DNA of 54,761 nucleotides from BHER01 sp051652245 (GTDB taxonomy: Bacteria > Bacillota_I > Bacilli_A > Culicoidibacterales > Culicoidibacteraceae), in assembly GCA_051652245.1 (NCBI GenBank), contig JBOFTV010000057.1:1-54761 (forward strand), given 5' to 3'. Every line of letters begins with the position of its first letter. The stretch's first letter is position 1. Positions 1 through 7,732 of this stretch are shown here, piece by piece. The translations under genes were made by a program, and so were the position numbers. The notes beneath the pieces are model-generated. The model was not told the origin of the DNA, searched no databases, and saw nothing but the letters and a program-made list of their open reading frames with translations.

Positions 1-572
1 TCTTGGGAAGAAAGACAACGCATTGTTGCCAGAACATACCCACCAGAATCATTAACAGCATCAGAGGTTTCAAAACTTGAGCATGTTAACATCACAACAC
101 TTTATGCGTGGAAAAAGAAGTTAGCGATAAAATCAGGAGGGCAGACAACAGATATTTCTAATGAAAAAAAACTTCATATTATTGTTGAAACATATGCAAT
201 GAATGAAATTGAAAAAAGTGAATACTGCCGAAAAAATGGAATTTTTGTGCGAGATATTATACAGTAAAAATCAGAATTTATTACGCCTAAAATCAACAAG
301 AGAAAACAACAAAATAGCACATCAAATGGAGCGTTGAAAAAGGTTAAACAAGAGCTGAAAAAAAGTAATATCGAACTTCATAGAAAAGAAAAAGCCCTAG
401 CAGAATTTGCTGCATGATTGCAGTTGAATTAATTGATGAAGCACGTGCCGCGGGTGCACGACTTATTCCTTGTTGTAAGTCCATAAATATTTCACCAGAA
501 ACATATAATAGATGGAAAAATGAGGGAGCTGATTTACGACCAACAATCGCCAAAAATTATCTTTCTCAATAA
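1..572 (+). pseudogene. Decayed IS3-family transposase (orfA remnant plus start of orfB)
   Basis: Reading frame 1 from base 1 gives an orfA-like product entering from the left edge. It has a helix-turn-helix stretch ending LYAWKKK, then the IS3-type segment ETYAMNEIEKSEYCRKNG. An in-frame TAA at 265-267 interrupts it, and the same frame continues to KEKALAEFAA and a TGA at 415-417. An orfB-like frame opens with ATG at 414, overlapping that stop in the arrangement usual for IS3 elements, and reads IAVELIDEARAAGARLIP before stopping at 570-572. A complete orfB would be about 280 codons with a DDE integrase core, so only its first ~50 codons survive. No terminal inverted repeat is visible. Family assignment is from recalled IS3 motifs. 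The internal stop and missing catalytic domain mean it is inactive. Confidence 0.75.
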
Positions 573-874
573 GAATATCGAATAATTCGCTATAGGGACT
601 CATCAAAAGTTCTCCCTGTTCATGTTTTTGCAATATTTACACCATCACCTTTTCTACTTATAATTATACCATTTCTATAAAGTAACATAACAGAGATGGG
701 GCAATTGTTCCTCTTCTTTCAGAAGATTACAATCACCCTATTTTATTAAAATAATTATTCCTTAATGCTTTTTAGAAAACTATCGTACTTTTTCAGCAGC
801 CTCCCGGAGGTTATCCTTTTTTTTTACTAAAAATAGTGAAAATTGCGAAAGCTATAGTTGAGAGGAGGAGAATA
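573..874. other. Intergenic region between IS3 relic and comFA
   Basis: About 300 bases of AT-rich sequence with no convincing gene. A short palindrome CCTCCCGGAGG at 800-810 is followed by a run of T at about 818-825 and could be a weak terminator or a regulator site. A GTG at 836 is in frame with comFA, but the strong ribosome binding site AGAGGAGG at 861-868 favours the ATG at 875. I cannot point to a clear promoter. Confidence 0.4.
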
Positions 875-2113
875 ATGATAGCTGGAATAATAAAAAAAAG
901 GGCGACGTTATTTTGTCGAAGGTGCTTAAATGATAAGCAGCGCTTGTTTGCAACGTATCGGTCAATAATCAATGGCGAAGAAATAATTTATTGTCGGCGT
1001 TGTACGGAAGTTGTTCAGTCAAATAGTCAAACAGAAATTACAGATGTGATTACCAGAAGAACTGAAGTAATAAGCTTTTCCATTTGTATCCCATTTTCAT
1101 TAACGGGTGAGCAAGCAAGAGCCGTTTTTTTGCTAGAATGCTCAATAATACAACATAGGATGATTATGCTGCAAGCTGTTTGTGGAGCCGGAAAAACGGA
1201 AATCATTGCTGTAATCATTGCTCGTTATCTAGGCAGAGGCTTAAAAGTTGGCTGGGCTATTGCACGAAAAGATGTCGTAATTGAATTGAAGCAGCGCTTA
1301 GAAACATACTTTCCTCAAACGAAAATAATAGCTTTGTATCAAAAATCAGAAAATCTAGGTGAGGAAGGGCAGTTAATTGTCCTGACAACAGCAAGGCTAG
1401 GCTACTATTATAAAAGTTTTGATGTTCTCGTGATAGACGAAAATGATGCCTATCCATTTTCGGTGAATCAATTTCAGCAAGATTGTGCACAAACTTCGGT
1501 AGTGGAACAGGGGAAAATCATTTATATTAGCGCAACAATTTTGACTAAAGACGCAACCTCATATGATGATATTATTAGCCTTCCTCAGCGATTTCATGGG
1601 GAGGAATTGCCCGAAATCATGTTTTCGTATTGCCCTAACATGAAGCATAAAAGCTACCCAAGCTTAAATCAGAAACTGCAGCAGCAATTAAACAAGTGGT
1701 ATAGGCAGAGAAAGCCGGTTTTTATTTTCGCTTCCAGTAAGAATTTAGGGTTAGCCTTGACCAAAAAGTTGGTTAAACATTATGGAGAGTCGATTGCTTG
1801 TATTTCAAGTGATATTAACGATCGACAAGAGATCCTTGAGAAAATACGGAGAGGACAATTAATGATTTTAGTGACAACAACAATTTTAGAACGTGGGGTT
1901 ACTTTTGCAGGTGTACAGGTAATTGTTGCAGATGCGGATAATCCTATTTTCGATGCCGCAACACTTGTTCAAATTGCTGGAAGGGTAGGGCGAACATCAG
2001 ACGAACATCAGGGGGAGATTTATTTTGGCTATACAACTAATATTACAAAAGAGATGATAAAAGCCCGTAAATATCATCAAAATGCTAATAAAGGGACTGT
2101 GATTTTTTTATGA
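875..2113 (+). CDS. comFA: ComFA, competence DNA-uptake helicase
   Basis: Superfamily 2 DNA helicase/translocase expected to act on the cytoplasmic side of the competence machinery, helping to pull in single-stranded DNA. Two CxxC pairs (CRRC twice within the first ~45 residues) form the zinc finger typical of ComFA. The P-loop is AVCGAGKTE, the DEAD-like box is DENDAYPF (ComFA proteins usually have DEVDAFPF), and the C-terminal helicase motifs include ILERGVTF and QIAGRVGRTSD. I chose ATG 875 over GTG 836 because AGAGGAGG lies at 861-868. It overlaps comFC by four bases (ATGA), so the two are translationally coupled. About 412 residues, near the usual family size. All helicase motifs appear intact. 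Confidence 0.93.
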   Translation: MIAGIIKKRATLFCRRCLNDKQRLFATYRSIINGEEIIYCRRCTEVVQSNSQTEITDVITRRTEVISFSICIPFSLTGEQARAVFLLECSIIQHRMIMLQAVCGAGKTEIIAVIIARYLGRGLKVGWAIARKDVVIELKQRLETYFPQTKIIALYQKSENLGEEGQLIVLTTARLGYYYKSFDVLVIDENDAYPFSVNQFQQDCAQTSVVEQGKIIYISATILTKDATSYDDIISLPQRFHGEELPEIMFSYCPNMKHKSYPSLNQKLQQQLNKWYRQRKPVFIFASSKNLGLALTKKLVKHYGESIACISSDINDRQEILEKIRRGQLMILVTTTILERGVTFAGVQVIVADADNPIFDAATLVQIAGRVGRTSDEHQGEIYFGYTTNITKEMIKARKYHQNANKGTVIFL

Positions 2114-2829
2114 TAAATTGTTTGATTTGTGATCAGGCAACAGAAAAACTAACTGATCTTTTTGATATTTGGTGGATAAAAGGTCGGAAAAGTAAACATA
2201 TCTGTTGTGAATGCTTTCATAAGCTAGCGTGGATTGATGTTAAAGGGGCATGTATCCATTGCCAGAAAACCGTGGATAACAAGCAACGATGTTGCTTAGA
2301 CTGTCTTATTTGGTTTAATGTTCATAAAATAAGACTGATTCACCATGCTCCCCTAGTTTATAATGAGCTGGCAAAAGATATAATTTGGAAAATAAAACAT
2401 AATCGTGATATTGAAATCAGCATAATTTTAAGTCATCTTTTAGACTGGTATATAAGTAGGAGATTTGATCTCCAAAAGACAAAATTTATTCCTTATCCCA
2501 GTGATCAAAGTAGTCAGGAAGTACGAAAATTTTCCCTAGCTTTAACAATGCTAGAACAAAGCAACCACAAGCTTATAATTATTCAACCCTTTAAAACAAT
2601 TAGCGGTAAAAATAAGAAGCAACACAGTAAACAAAAGCAGGAACGCATGGATTATGCACAGACGAACCTTCATTGTGATCTAGAAATTATTGCACAACTA
2701 AAAAAAACTAATTGTAAAATTGTAATTTTTGATGATGTCCTAACAACGGGTGCATCAGTTGTTAGCGCACAGAGAACGTTATCAGCATTGGGGATTAAAA
2801 ATATTGAAAGCCTATCAATTTTTCGCTAA
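2110..2829 (+). CDS. comFC: ComFC, phosphoribosyltransferase-like competence protein
   Basis: ComF-family protein partnered with ComFA in DNA uptake. The N terminus carries cysteine pairs (CLIC, CCEC, CIHC, CCLDC) suggesting a zinc-binding region. The C terminus has the phosphoribosyltransferase signature VIFDDVLTTGASV at about residues 204-216. At about 239 residues it is the expected length. The start ATG lies inside the last codons of comFA (overlap at 2110-2113). The usual Gln/Arg-rich linker before the PRT motif is recognisable but lysine/glutamine rich here. Followed directly by hpf, the order common in Bacillota. Confidence 0.92.
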   Translation: MINCLICDQATEKLTDLFDIWWIKGRKSKHICCECFHKLAWIDVKGACIHCQKTVDNKQRCCLDCLIWFNVHKIRLIHHAPLVYNELAKDIIWKIKHNRDIEISIILSHLLDWYISRRFDLQKTKFIPYPSDQSSQEVRKFSLALTMLEQSNHKLIIIQPFKTISGKNKKQHSKQKQERMDYAQTNLHCDLEIIAQLKKTNCKIVIFDDVLTTGASVVSAQRTLSALGIKNIESLSIFR

Positions 2830-2856
2830 TTTTGTAAAATAATAGCAGGAATTTAT

Positions 2857-2882
2857 AAAAAACGCTTTCAATATGGTATAAT
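2857..2882 (+). promoter_or_regulatory. hpf promoter with a cre-like overlap
   Basis: A perfect -10 TATAAT lies at 2877-2882, with no strong -35. Immediately upstream, 2857-2870 reads AAAAAACGCTTTCA. This matches 12 of the 14 positions of the degenerate catabolite-repression consensus TGWNANCGNTNWCA, missing only the first two bases. Located between -35 and -10, such a site would be expected to repress. The promoter is well supported; the CcpA reading is inference. Confidence 0.55.
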
Positions 2883-2910
2883 GTAAATATAACATAGGAG
2901 GCGATATAGT

Positions 2911-3462
2911 ATGAAACTACAAGTAAGAGGTCAAAACATTGAAGTTACACAAGCAATCCAAGGATATATCGAACAAAAATTTTCGAAAGTTGAAAAGCAT
3001 TTTTCAACACCAGATGATTTGCAAGTCAGAGTACTGTTAAAAGTTTATCCAAATAGAATTCAGCGAGTGGAAGCAACAATTGATACTAAAAGGTATATCC
3101 TAAGAGTTGATGAAAGACAAGAAAATTTATATGCAGCAGTAGATTTAGCTGTGGATAAATTAGAAAGACAAATTCGGAAGAATAAAACACGAATAAACAA
3201 GCATATTCACGCACATAATAAAGAGTTAACAGAAGACTACATGAATTTATATGAGGAAGAACCTGAACAAATTATAGTTAATAAAAATGATGTTGTTCGT
3301 GTAAAACATATAGAGCTTCGGCCAATGGATGTGGAAGAAGCCATTTTACAAATGGATTTAATTGGGCATGATTTCTTCTTGTATAAAGATATTGATGTTA
3401 ATAAAACATGTGTAATTTACAGAAGACAAGATGGCAAATTTGCTATTTTAGAGCCACAATAA
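2911..3462 (+). CDS. hpf: Long-form ribosome hibernation promoting factor
   Basis: 183-residue long HPF. The N-terminal domain (about 1-100, MKLQVRGQNIEVTQAI onward) has the RaiA/YfiA fold that blocks the decoding centre. The C-terminal domain (about 125-183, VVRVKHIELRPMDVEEAI) dimerises ribosomes into inactive 100S particles. The closing YRRQDGKFAILEP stretch is characteristic of the long form found in Bacillota. Ribosome binding site AGGAGG at 2896-2901. It has its own promoter (TATAAT at 2877) and terminator, so it can be expressed apart from comF. Orthologues are induced in stationary phase; here the promoter also overlaps a cre-like sequence. Confidence 0.96.
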   Translation: MKLQVRGQNIEVTQAIQGYIEQKFSKVEKHFSTPDDLQVRVLLKVYPNRIQRVEATIDTKRYILRVDERQENLYAAVDLAVDKLERQIRKNKTRINKHIHAHNKELTEDYMNLYEEEPEQIIVNKNDVVRVKHIELRPMDVEEAILQMDLIGHDFFLYKDIDVNKTCVIYRRQDGKFAILEPQ

Positions 3463-3472
3463 ATAGAGAAAT

Positions 3473-3515
3473 AAAAAGATAGCTAGACAAATAAAAGTCA
3501 GCTATCTTTTTATTG
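3473..3515 (+). terminator. Intrinsic terminator after hpf
   Basis: Inverted repeat AAAAGATAGCT (3474-3484) / AGCTATCTTTT (3500-3510) with a 15-base loop, ending in a T-rich tail. It separates hpf from the dlt-like operon. Confidence 0.88.
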
Positions 3516-3571
3516 AAGTTATTTGTAATTTGAAAAAAGAAGCAAAAAAAGCATGAAAAAAAGCAAAAAGA

Positions 3572-3580
3572 TGATATAAT
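3572..3580 (+). promoter_or_regulatory. Extended -10 promoter of the dlt-like operon
   Basis: TGATATAAT is a perfect extended -10 element; no good -35 is visible. Transcription would begin near 3587. That leaves only about 12 bases before the upstream candidate start at 3599, which also lacks a ribosome binding site, and so favours a start near 3665-3674. Confidence 0.6.
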
Positions 3581-3673
3581 TATTATACTAAACATATTAT
3601 GGCTTGTGATAATCAAAAGAAGAAATCACTGAAAAAAGCTCTCAATAAAGTTAAGAACTTCAGGATGAAAGGT

Positions 3674-5206
3674 ATGAATACAGTGTTTAAAAATGTATTA
3701 GACTACTTAGAAGAAAGTAGTAGTAAAGCTCCCCTAAAAATAGCCGTGAGAGAACCTAATAATACGGTAACATATGAAAAATTATGGTCCAGATCACAAG
3801 CAGTAGGTACTGCGTTGTCACATTTGACTGCACCAAACCAGCCCATAGTTGTCTACATGGAAAAAAGCATTGACGCATTGACGATGTTTTTTGGTATTGC
3901 TCAGGCGGGATGCTTTTATGTTTTAATTGACCCTAAACATCCAAGTTATCGTGCAAAGCAAATATTGTCAGTGTTGGAGGCAGAAATAATAATAACTAGC
4001 CATGAATATATGGCAAGCCTAGTAGAATTAAACTTTTCTGGACAAGTACTAGAAGCAGAAAGTCTTTACAGTACCAAAAATGACGTAAATCGATTAGCAG
4101 AAATCCGTGACCGCCAAAAAGATGTTGATCCACTCTATATTCTGTTCACATCTGGATCAACTGGGGTGCCAAAAGGTGTCGTTGTAAGCCATCGCTCAGT
4201 TATTGATTTTATTGAATACTTTGTTCCAATTTTTGGAATTAAGGATACAGCAATTATTGGAAATCAGGCACCATTTGATTTTGATATTTCAGTGAAAGAT
4301 ATCTATTCAAGCATTAGAGTAGGGGGAGAATTAGTTATTATTCCAACTAAATATTTTTCTTACCCACAAAAATTAATTGACTATCTTATTGATAATAAGG
4401 TCAATACAATTATTTGGGCAGTTTCGGCGATGTGCTTACTGTCAGGATTTCGCGCATTAGAGTATAGAAAACTTGATTGTATTGAACAAATATTTTTTAG
4501 TGGAGAGCGAATGCCAATTAAACATTTAAAACTCTGGATTAAATCTTTGCCACATGCAAACTTTGTTAATCTTTATGGTCCAACAGAAATAACGTGTAAT
4601 TGCAGTTACTATATTATTGATACTGCAGCAGAGCTACCTGAAAATTTACCTATTGGAAAAGCATTTCCAAATGAGCATATTTTTTTACTCGATGAAAATG
4701 ATAAATTGATTAATTATGCTGGTGGAATTGGTGAAATTTGTGTTTCGGGTAGTGCATTAGCGTTAGGTTATTATAATAACTTGGGACAAACCCAAAAGGC
4801 TTTTATCCAAAATCCGGCGCACAATAAATTTCAAGAAATAATTTACCGGACCGGTGATTTAGCTTACTATGGTGAGGAAAAGTTGCTGTACTACGCAGGG
4901 AGAAAAGATTTTCAAATCAAACATTTGGGTAGGAGAATAGAGCTAGAAGAAATAGCGGTTGCCGTTGAGAAGATGGAAACAATTGAGCGGGCGTGTTGCT
5001 TTTTTTTAGAGAAGAAGAAGTGGGTTGTTGTGGTTTATGTGGGTGATGTTTTAGCAACAGAAATTGTCCCTTTTGTTAAGCTACTATTGCCAAGTTATAT
5101 GCTACCTAATAAATGCTATCAAGTAGAGGAAATGCCATTGACAAAAAATGGGAAAATTGATCGTAAAAGCTTGGAGCAGCAGATTGGGGAAATGATAAAT
5201 GAATGA
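3674..5206 (+). CDS. DltA-like amino acid adenylation enzyme (carrier protein ligase)
   Basis: AMP-forming ligase of the DltA/NRPS adenylation family. It activates an amino acid with ATP and loads it on the carrier protein encoded at 7498. Motifs: P-loop FTSGSTGVPKG, NLYGPTEIT, YRTGDLAYY, hinge GRKDFQIKHLGRRIELEEI, and the catalytic lysine in TKNGKIDRKSL. The 510-residue form starting here matches DltA (about 503). In-frame ATGs at 3599 and 3665 would add a lysine-rich N terminus but lack good ribosome binding sites. The selectivity cysteine of D-alanine ligases (FCGE) is Ser276 here (FFSGE), so the substrate may differ. The end overlaps the next gene by eight bases. It is the first gene of a six-gene operon. 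Confidence 0.85.
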   Translation: MNTVFKNVLDYLEESSSKAPLKIAVREPNNTVTYEKLWSRSQAVGTALSHLTAPNQPIVVYMEKSIDALTMFFGIAQAGCFYVLIDPKHPSYRAKQILSVLEAEIIITSHEYMASLVELNFSGQVLEAESLYSTKNDVNRLAEIRDRQKDVDPLYILFTSGSTGVPKGVVVSHRSVIDFIEYFVPIFGIKDTAIIGNQAPFDFDISVKDIYSSIRVGGELVIIPTKYFSYPQKLIDYLIDNKVNTIIWAVSAMCLLSGFRALEYRKLDCIEQIFFSGERMPIKHLKLWIKSLPHANFVNLYGPTEITCNCSYYIIDTAAELPENLPIGKAFPNEHIFLLDENDKLINYAGGIGEICVSGSALALGYYNNLGQTQKAFIQNPAHNKFQEIIYRTGDLAYYGEEKLLYYAGRKDFQIKHLGRRIELEEIAVAVEKMETIERACCFFLEKKKWVVVVYVGDVLATEIVPFVKLLLPSYMLPNKCYQVEEMPLTKNGKIDRKSLEQQIGEMINE

Positions 5207-6371
5207 GCAAATATTACAGCAATCAGCAAATTTTAGCACACCAATGTATATTTTTGATATTGAAAAGCTAATAAAGTGGGTGGCAAAAATTGAAACAGCC
5301 CTAGGCGAACATACAATTTGCTATGCAATGAAAGCTAATCCACTGCTAGTAACTCCCTTGGAAAACGCTGTGGAAACCTTTGAAGTCTGTTCTCCAGGTG
5401 AATATGAGATATGCTGTAATAGAAATATAGCAGCAAAGCAAATTGTGGTTTCGGGTGTCTTTAAAGATGCCGCAGATATCGAAGCAATAATCCGTAAGGA
5501 AGAACAACCTTTATATACAATTGAATCAAGCAGTCAGTTAGAATTACTTGTGGAATTGGCAAAAAAGTATAACAAGAAAATTAAAGTGATTATTAGACTT
5601 TCAAGTGGAAATCAGTTTGGTGTGGATAAGGAAACACTAATAGAAATCATCAAAAAAAGCGATGACTATCAAAATTTATCTTGGCAAGGAATTCAATATT
5701 ATTCAGGTACACAAAAAGGTAAAATGGCTAAAGTTATTGAAGAAATAGTGATGCTTGACGATTTTATTTCTGAGTTATGGGAAACATATGGCTTTAGAGT
5801 AAAGCTATTAGAATATGGCCCAGGGCTGAAAGCAAGCTATTTTAGTGGCGAAGTTGTTGAAGATGATATTAATCAAGTTTATGCACTAAAAAAACAGCTC
5901 GATCAGATGAAATTTTCAGGTAAAATCACATTAGAAATTGGGCGTTTTATTGCAGCTAGTTGTGGTTACTATGTCACAACAATTAGTGATACAAAAAGGA
6001 CCGAAGGTATCAATTATGCAATTGCTGATGGTGGAATTCATCATTTGAATTATTATGGCCAATTTTTGGGCATGAAAAAGCCAAAACTTTTTCTAGATCA
6101 TGACAAAAAAGGGGAGCTGGAAAAATGGCATATTTGCGGAGCGCTGTGTACCGTTTCCGATGTTCTAGTCAAAGAAATTACGATTAGCCCATTAGAAATT
6201 GGTGATCGACTGGTATTTACGCAAGTTGGAGCATACAGTATCACGGAAGGGATCTATTTGTTTTTAACACGAGATTTACCGATGGTTTTATTTTACACCA
6301 AAAATAAGGGGCTCCATGTGGTAAGGGAATCGCGAGCCACACACACAATTAATACAATATCAACAACTTAA
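5199..6371 (+). CDS. Fold-type III PLP enzyme, diaminopimelate/ornithine decarboxylase-like
   Basis: About 390 residues in the LysA-like decarboxylase family: an N-terminal PLP barrel and a C-terminal beta domain. The Schiff-base lysine is K45 in YAMKANP. Other family marks are GNQFGVDKE, LEYGPGL, LEIGRFIAASCGYY, ADGGIHHLNYYGQ, CTVSD (corresponding to CESGD of LysA, keeping Cys and Asp) and GAYSITEG. It looks like a decarboxylase rather than an alanine racemase, whose lysine motif is VKANAYG. A few relatives, such as BtrK, decarboxylate an amino acid while it is tethered to a carrier protein. Its place between a ligase and a carrier makes that attractive here, but the substrate is unknown. 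Overlaps the ligase gene by eight bases, so translation is probably coupled. Confidence 0.8.
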   Translation: MNEQILQQSANFSTPMYIFDIEKLIKWVAKIETALGEHTICYAMKANPLLVTPLENAVETFEVCSPGEYEICCNRNIAAKQIVVSGVFKDAADIEAIIRKEEQPLYTIESSSQLELLVELAKKYNKKIKVIIRLSSGNQFGVDKETLIEIIKKSDDYQNLSWQGIQYYSGTQKGKMAKVIEEIVMLDDFISELWETYGFRVKLLEYGPGLKASYFSGEVVEDDINQVYALKKQLDQMKFSGKITLEIGRFIAASCGYYVTTISDTKRTEGINYAIADGGIHHLNYYGQFLGMKKPKLFLDHDKKGELEKWHICGALCTVSDVLVKEITISPLEIGDRLVFTQVGAYSITEGIYLFLTRDLPMVLFYTKNKGLHVVRESRATHTINTISTT

Positions 6372-6404
6372 GCTAAGAAAAGTGGTAGAAGGAAAGTGAA
6401 AATC

Positions 6405-7469
6405 ATGAAAAAGTATCTCATACTGTTGGCTCTTTTGGTACTCTTTTCCAGTTGTACCTCTAAAAATAATAGAGTGACTGAGGATGAACAAAATGCCCCT
6501 ACTATAGCAAAAGCATCTCCATTATATGAGCCGTTTACCAAAGTTGGGACGCGCTATAGCCATTACTTTAAAAAAGCGGTTGGAAATCCCCAAAAGGACT
6601 CAGTGTATGGTGTAAATAGTGGGGATGAGTTGGTTAAAGTTGCAGAGGATAAAAACTATTTTTATAATGATTTTGACAAAATATTATATCAGCATAAGTT
6701 ACCCTTAACGGAAAATGTAACGGTTATAGGTCTAATTAATGATATTTTAGTTGTCCATGAATTAGATCATCGGCTAAGCACGATTGAAAAGAGCTTAAAT
6801 GAGGTTGACGGGCAGAAAATACTAAATATTAAGGCGGGAAAACTTTTTAATATTAATACAACAGAAAATAAAATCGTCCTCACCTTAGGCGTTACAACTG
6901 AAAAAAATGGACTCAGTGGTACAGCGGGGCGTTTGCTTGTAATTGACCTATTAGGCACCATCACAGATTTAGGAGAAATGGGCTTTTTCCCCCCAAGAGG
7001 CTATAGTATCAAACCTGTTTTTCAATATTTAGCAGTAGCTGACCGCGAGTATTATGTTGGAATGGGAAAGATTTATCAAATTACAAAAGAGCTAACGTTG
7101 GTTGATACGGAAATTGTGATGAACAATCAGCAGCCGATAATAAGCTACTTTACCACTGAGGGTAATACTATAAAAGCAATTAGAAGAGCTGGAAATGAGA
7201 ACGTTTTATGTATTTGGGACAAAGACTGGAATGTTTTGGAAAATAATTTGATTATCCACGTCGACAATAATGTGGAAAGCAACACTGAATATCGACATCT
7301 TTATCGGATTACAGAAGTAGGGAATCAACTTGAAATTATTGGTGGGAGAAGTGGTCAATATGAAGGGGGTTCATTAACAAAAATCGAGGTAATGACAATT
7401 AACTTAAAAACAAAGAAAGTTGAGCAAAAGCTATTTGACGTACAAGGGTCAATTGAATTGCTGGTATAA
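6405..7469 (+). CDS. Lipoprotein of unknown function in the dlt-like operon
   Basis: About 354 residues. An N-terminal signal peptide (KKYLILLALLVLF) ends in a lipobox FSSC, with Cys near residue 17, so the mature protein should be anchored to the outer face of the membrane. The rest is rich in alternating hydrophobic beta-strand-like segments and could be a beta-propeller, but I recognise no named domain. ATG 6405 is preferred to GTG 6396 because AAGGA at 6389-6393 is too close to the GTG. It lies 33 bases after the decarboxylase gene and 28 bases before the carrier protein gene, all in one direction. An extracellular role in the same pathway is inference from position. Confidence 0.7.
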   Translation: MKKYLILLALLVLFSSCTSKNNRVTEDEQNAPTIAKASPLYEPFTKVGTRYSHYFKKAVGNPQKDSVYGVNSGDELVKVAEDKNYFYNDFDKILYQHKLPLTENVTVIGLINDILVVHELDHRLSTIEKSLNEVDGQKILNIKAGKLFNINTTENKIVLTLGVTTEKNGLSGTAGRLLVIDLLGTITDLGEMGFFPPRGYSIKPVFQYLAVADREYYVGMGKIYQITKELTLVDTEIVMNNQQPIISYFTTEGNTIKAIRRAGNENVLCIWDKDWNVLENNLIIHVDNNVESNTEYRHLYRITEVGNQLEIIGGRSGQYEGGSLTKIEVMTINLKTKKVEQKLFDVQGSIELLV

Positions 7470-7497
7470 TAATAACTAGAGAAGGAGATGTAATAAT

Positions 7498-7725
7498 ATG
7501 GAAATATTAATTAAATTACTAAAAGAAATTAACTCAGAAATCGACTATGGTGTTCATAATAAGCTAATTGATGAGGGCATCTTAGATTCGTTTGCAATCA
7601 TGTCGCTAGTTGCGGAGCTTGAGGAAGCCTACGACATTGAAATTTCATTTGAACAAATCACACCAGAAAATTTTAATTCAGCTAGATCACTTTGGAAAAT
7701 GGTTGAAAAATTGATGGAGGAGTAA
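7498..7725 (+). CDS. DltC-like acyl/peptidyl carrier protein
   Basis: 75-residue acidic four-helix carrier protein. The phosphopantetheine attachment serine is S31 in GILDSFAIM, the DSF variant of the DSL motif that DltC proteins also show. It is expected to be charged by the adenylation enzyme at 3674 and to hand its aminoacyl thioester to the MBOAT protein encoded eight bases downstream. Ribosome binding site GAAGGAGATG at about 7481-7490. Length is typical of DltC (about 78). What it carries depends on the adenylation and decarboxylase partners. Confidence 0.88.
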   Translation: MEILIKLLKEINSEIDYGVHNKLIDEGILDSFAIMSLVAELEEAYDIEISFEQITPENFNSARSLWKMVEKLMEE

Positions 7726-7732
7726 GACAACA

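Noticed and set aside
800..825. CCTCCCGGAGG palindrome plus T run as terminator
   Set aside because: Stem of only five pairs with no loop space; kept as a note, not a feature.
3599..3673. Longer N terminus for the adenylation enzyme (start at ATG 3599)
   Set aside because: Only about 12 bases from the probable transcription start, no ribosome binding site, and the lysine-rich extension has no counterpart in DltA.
5199..6371. Alanine racemase supplying D-Ala
   Set aside because: Lysine motif YAMKANP, CTVSD segment and overall order fit decarboxylases; the racemase motif VKANAYG is absent.
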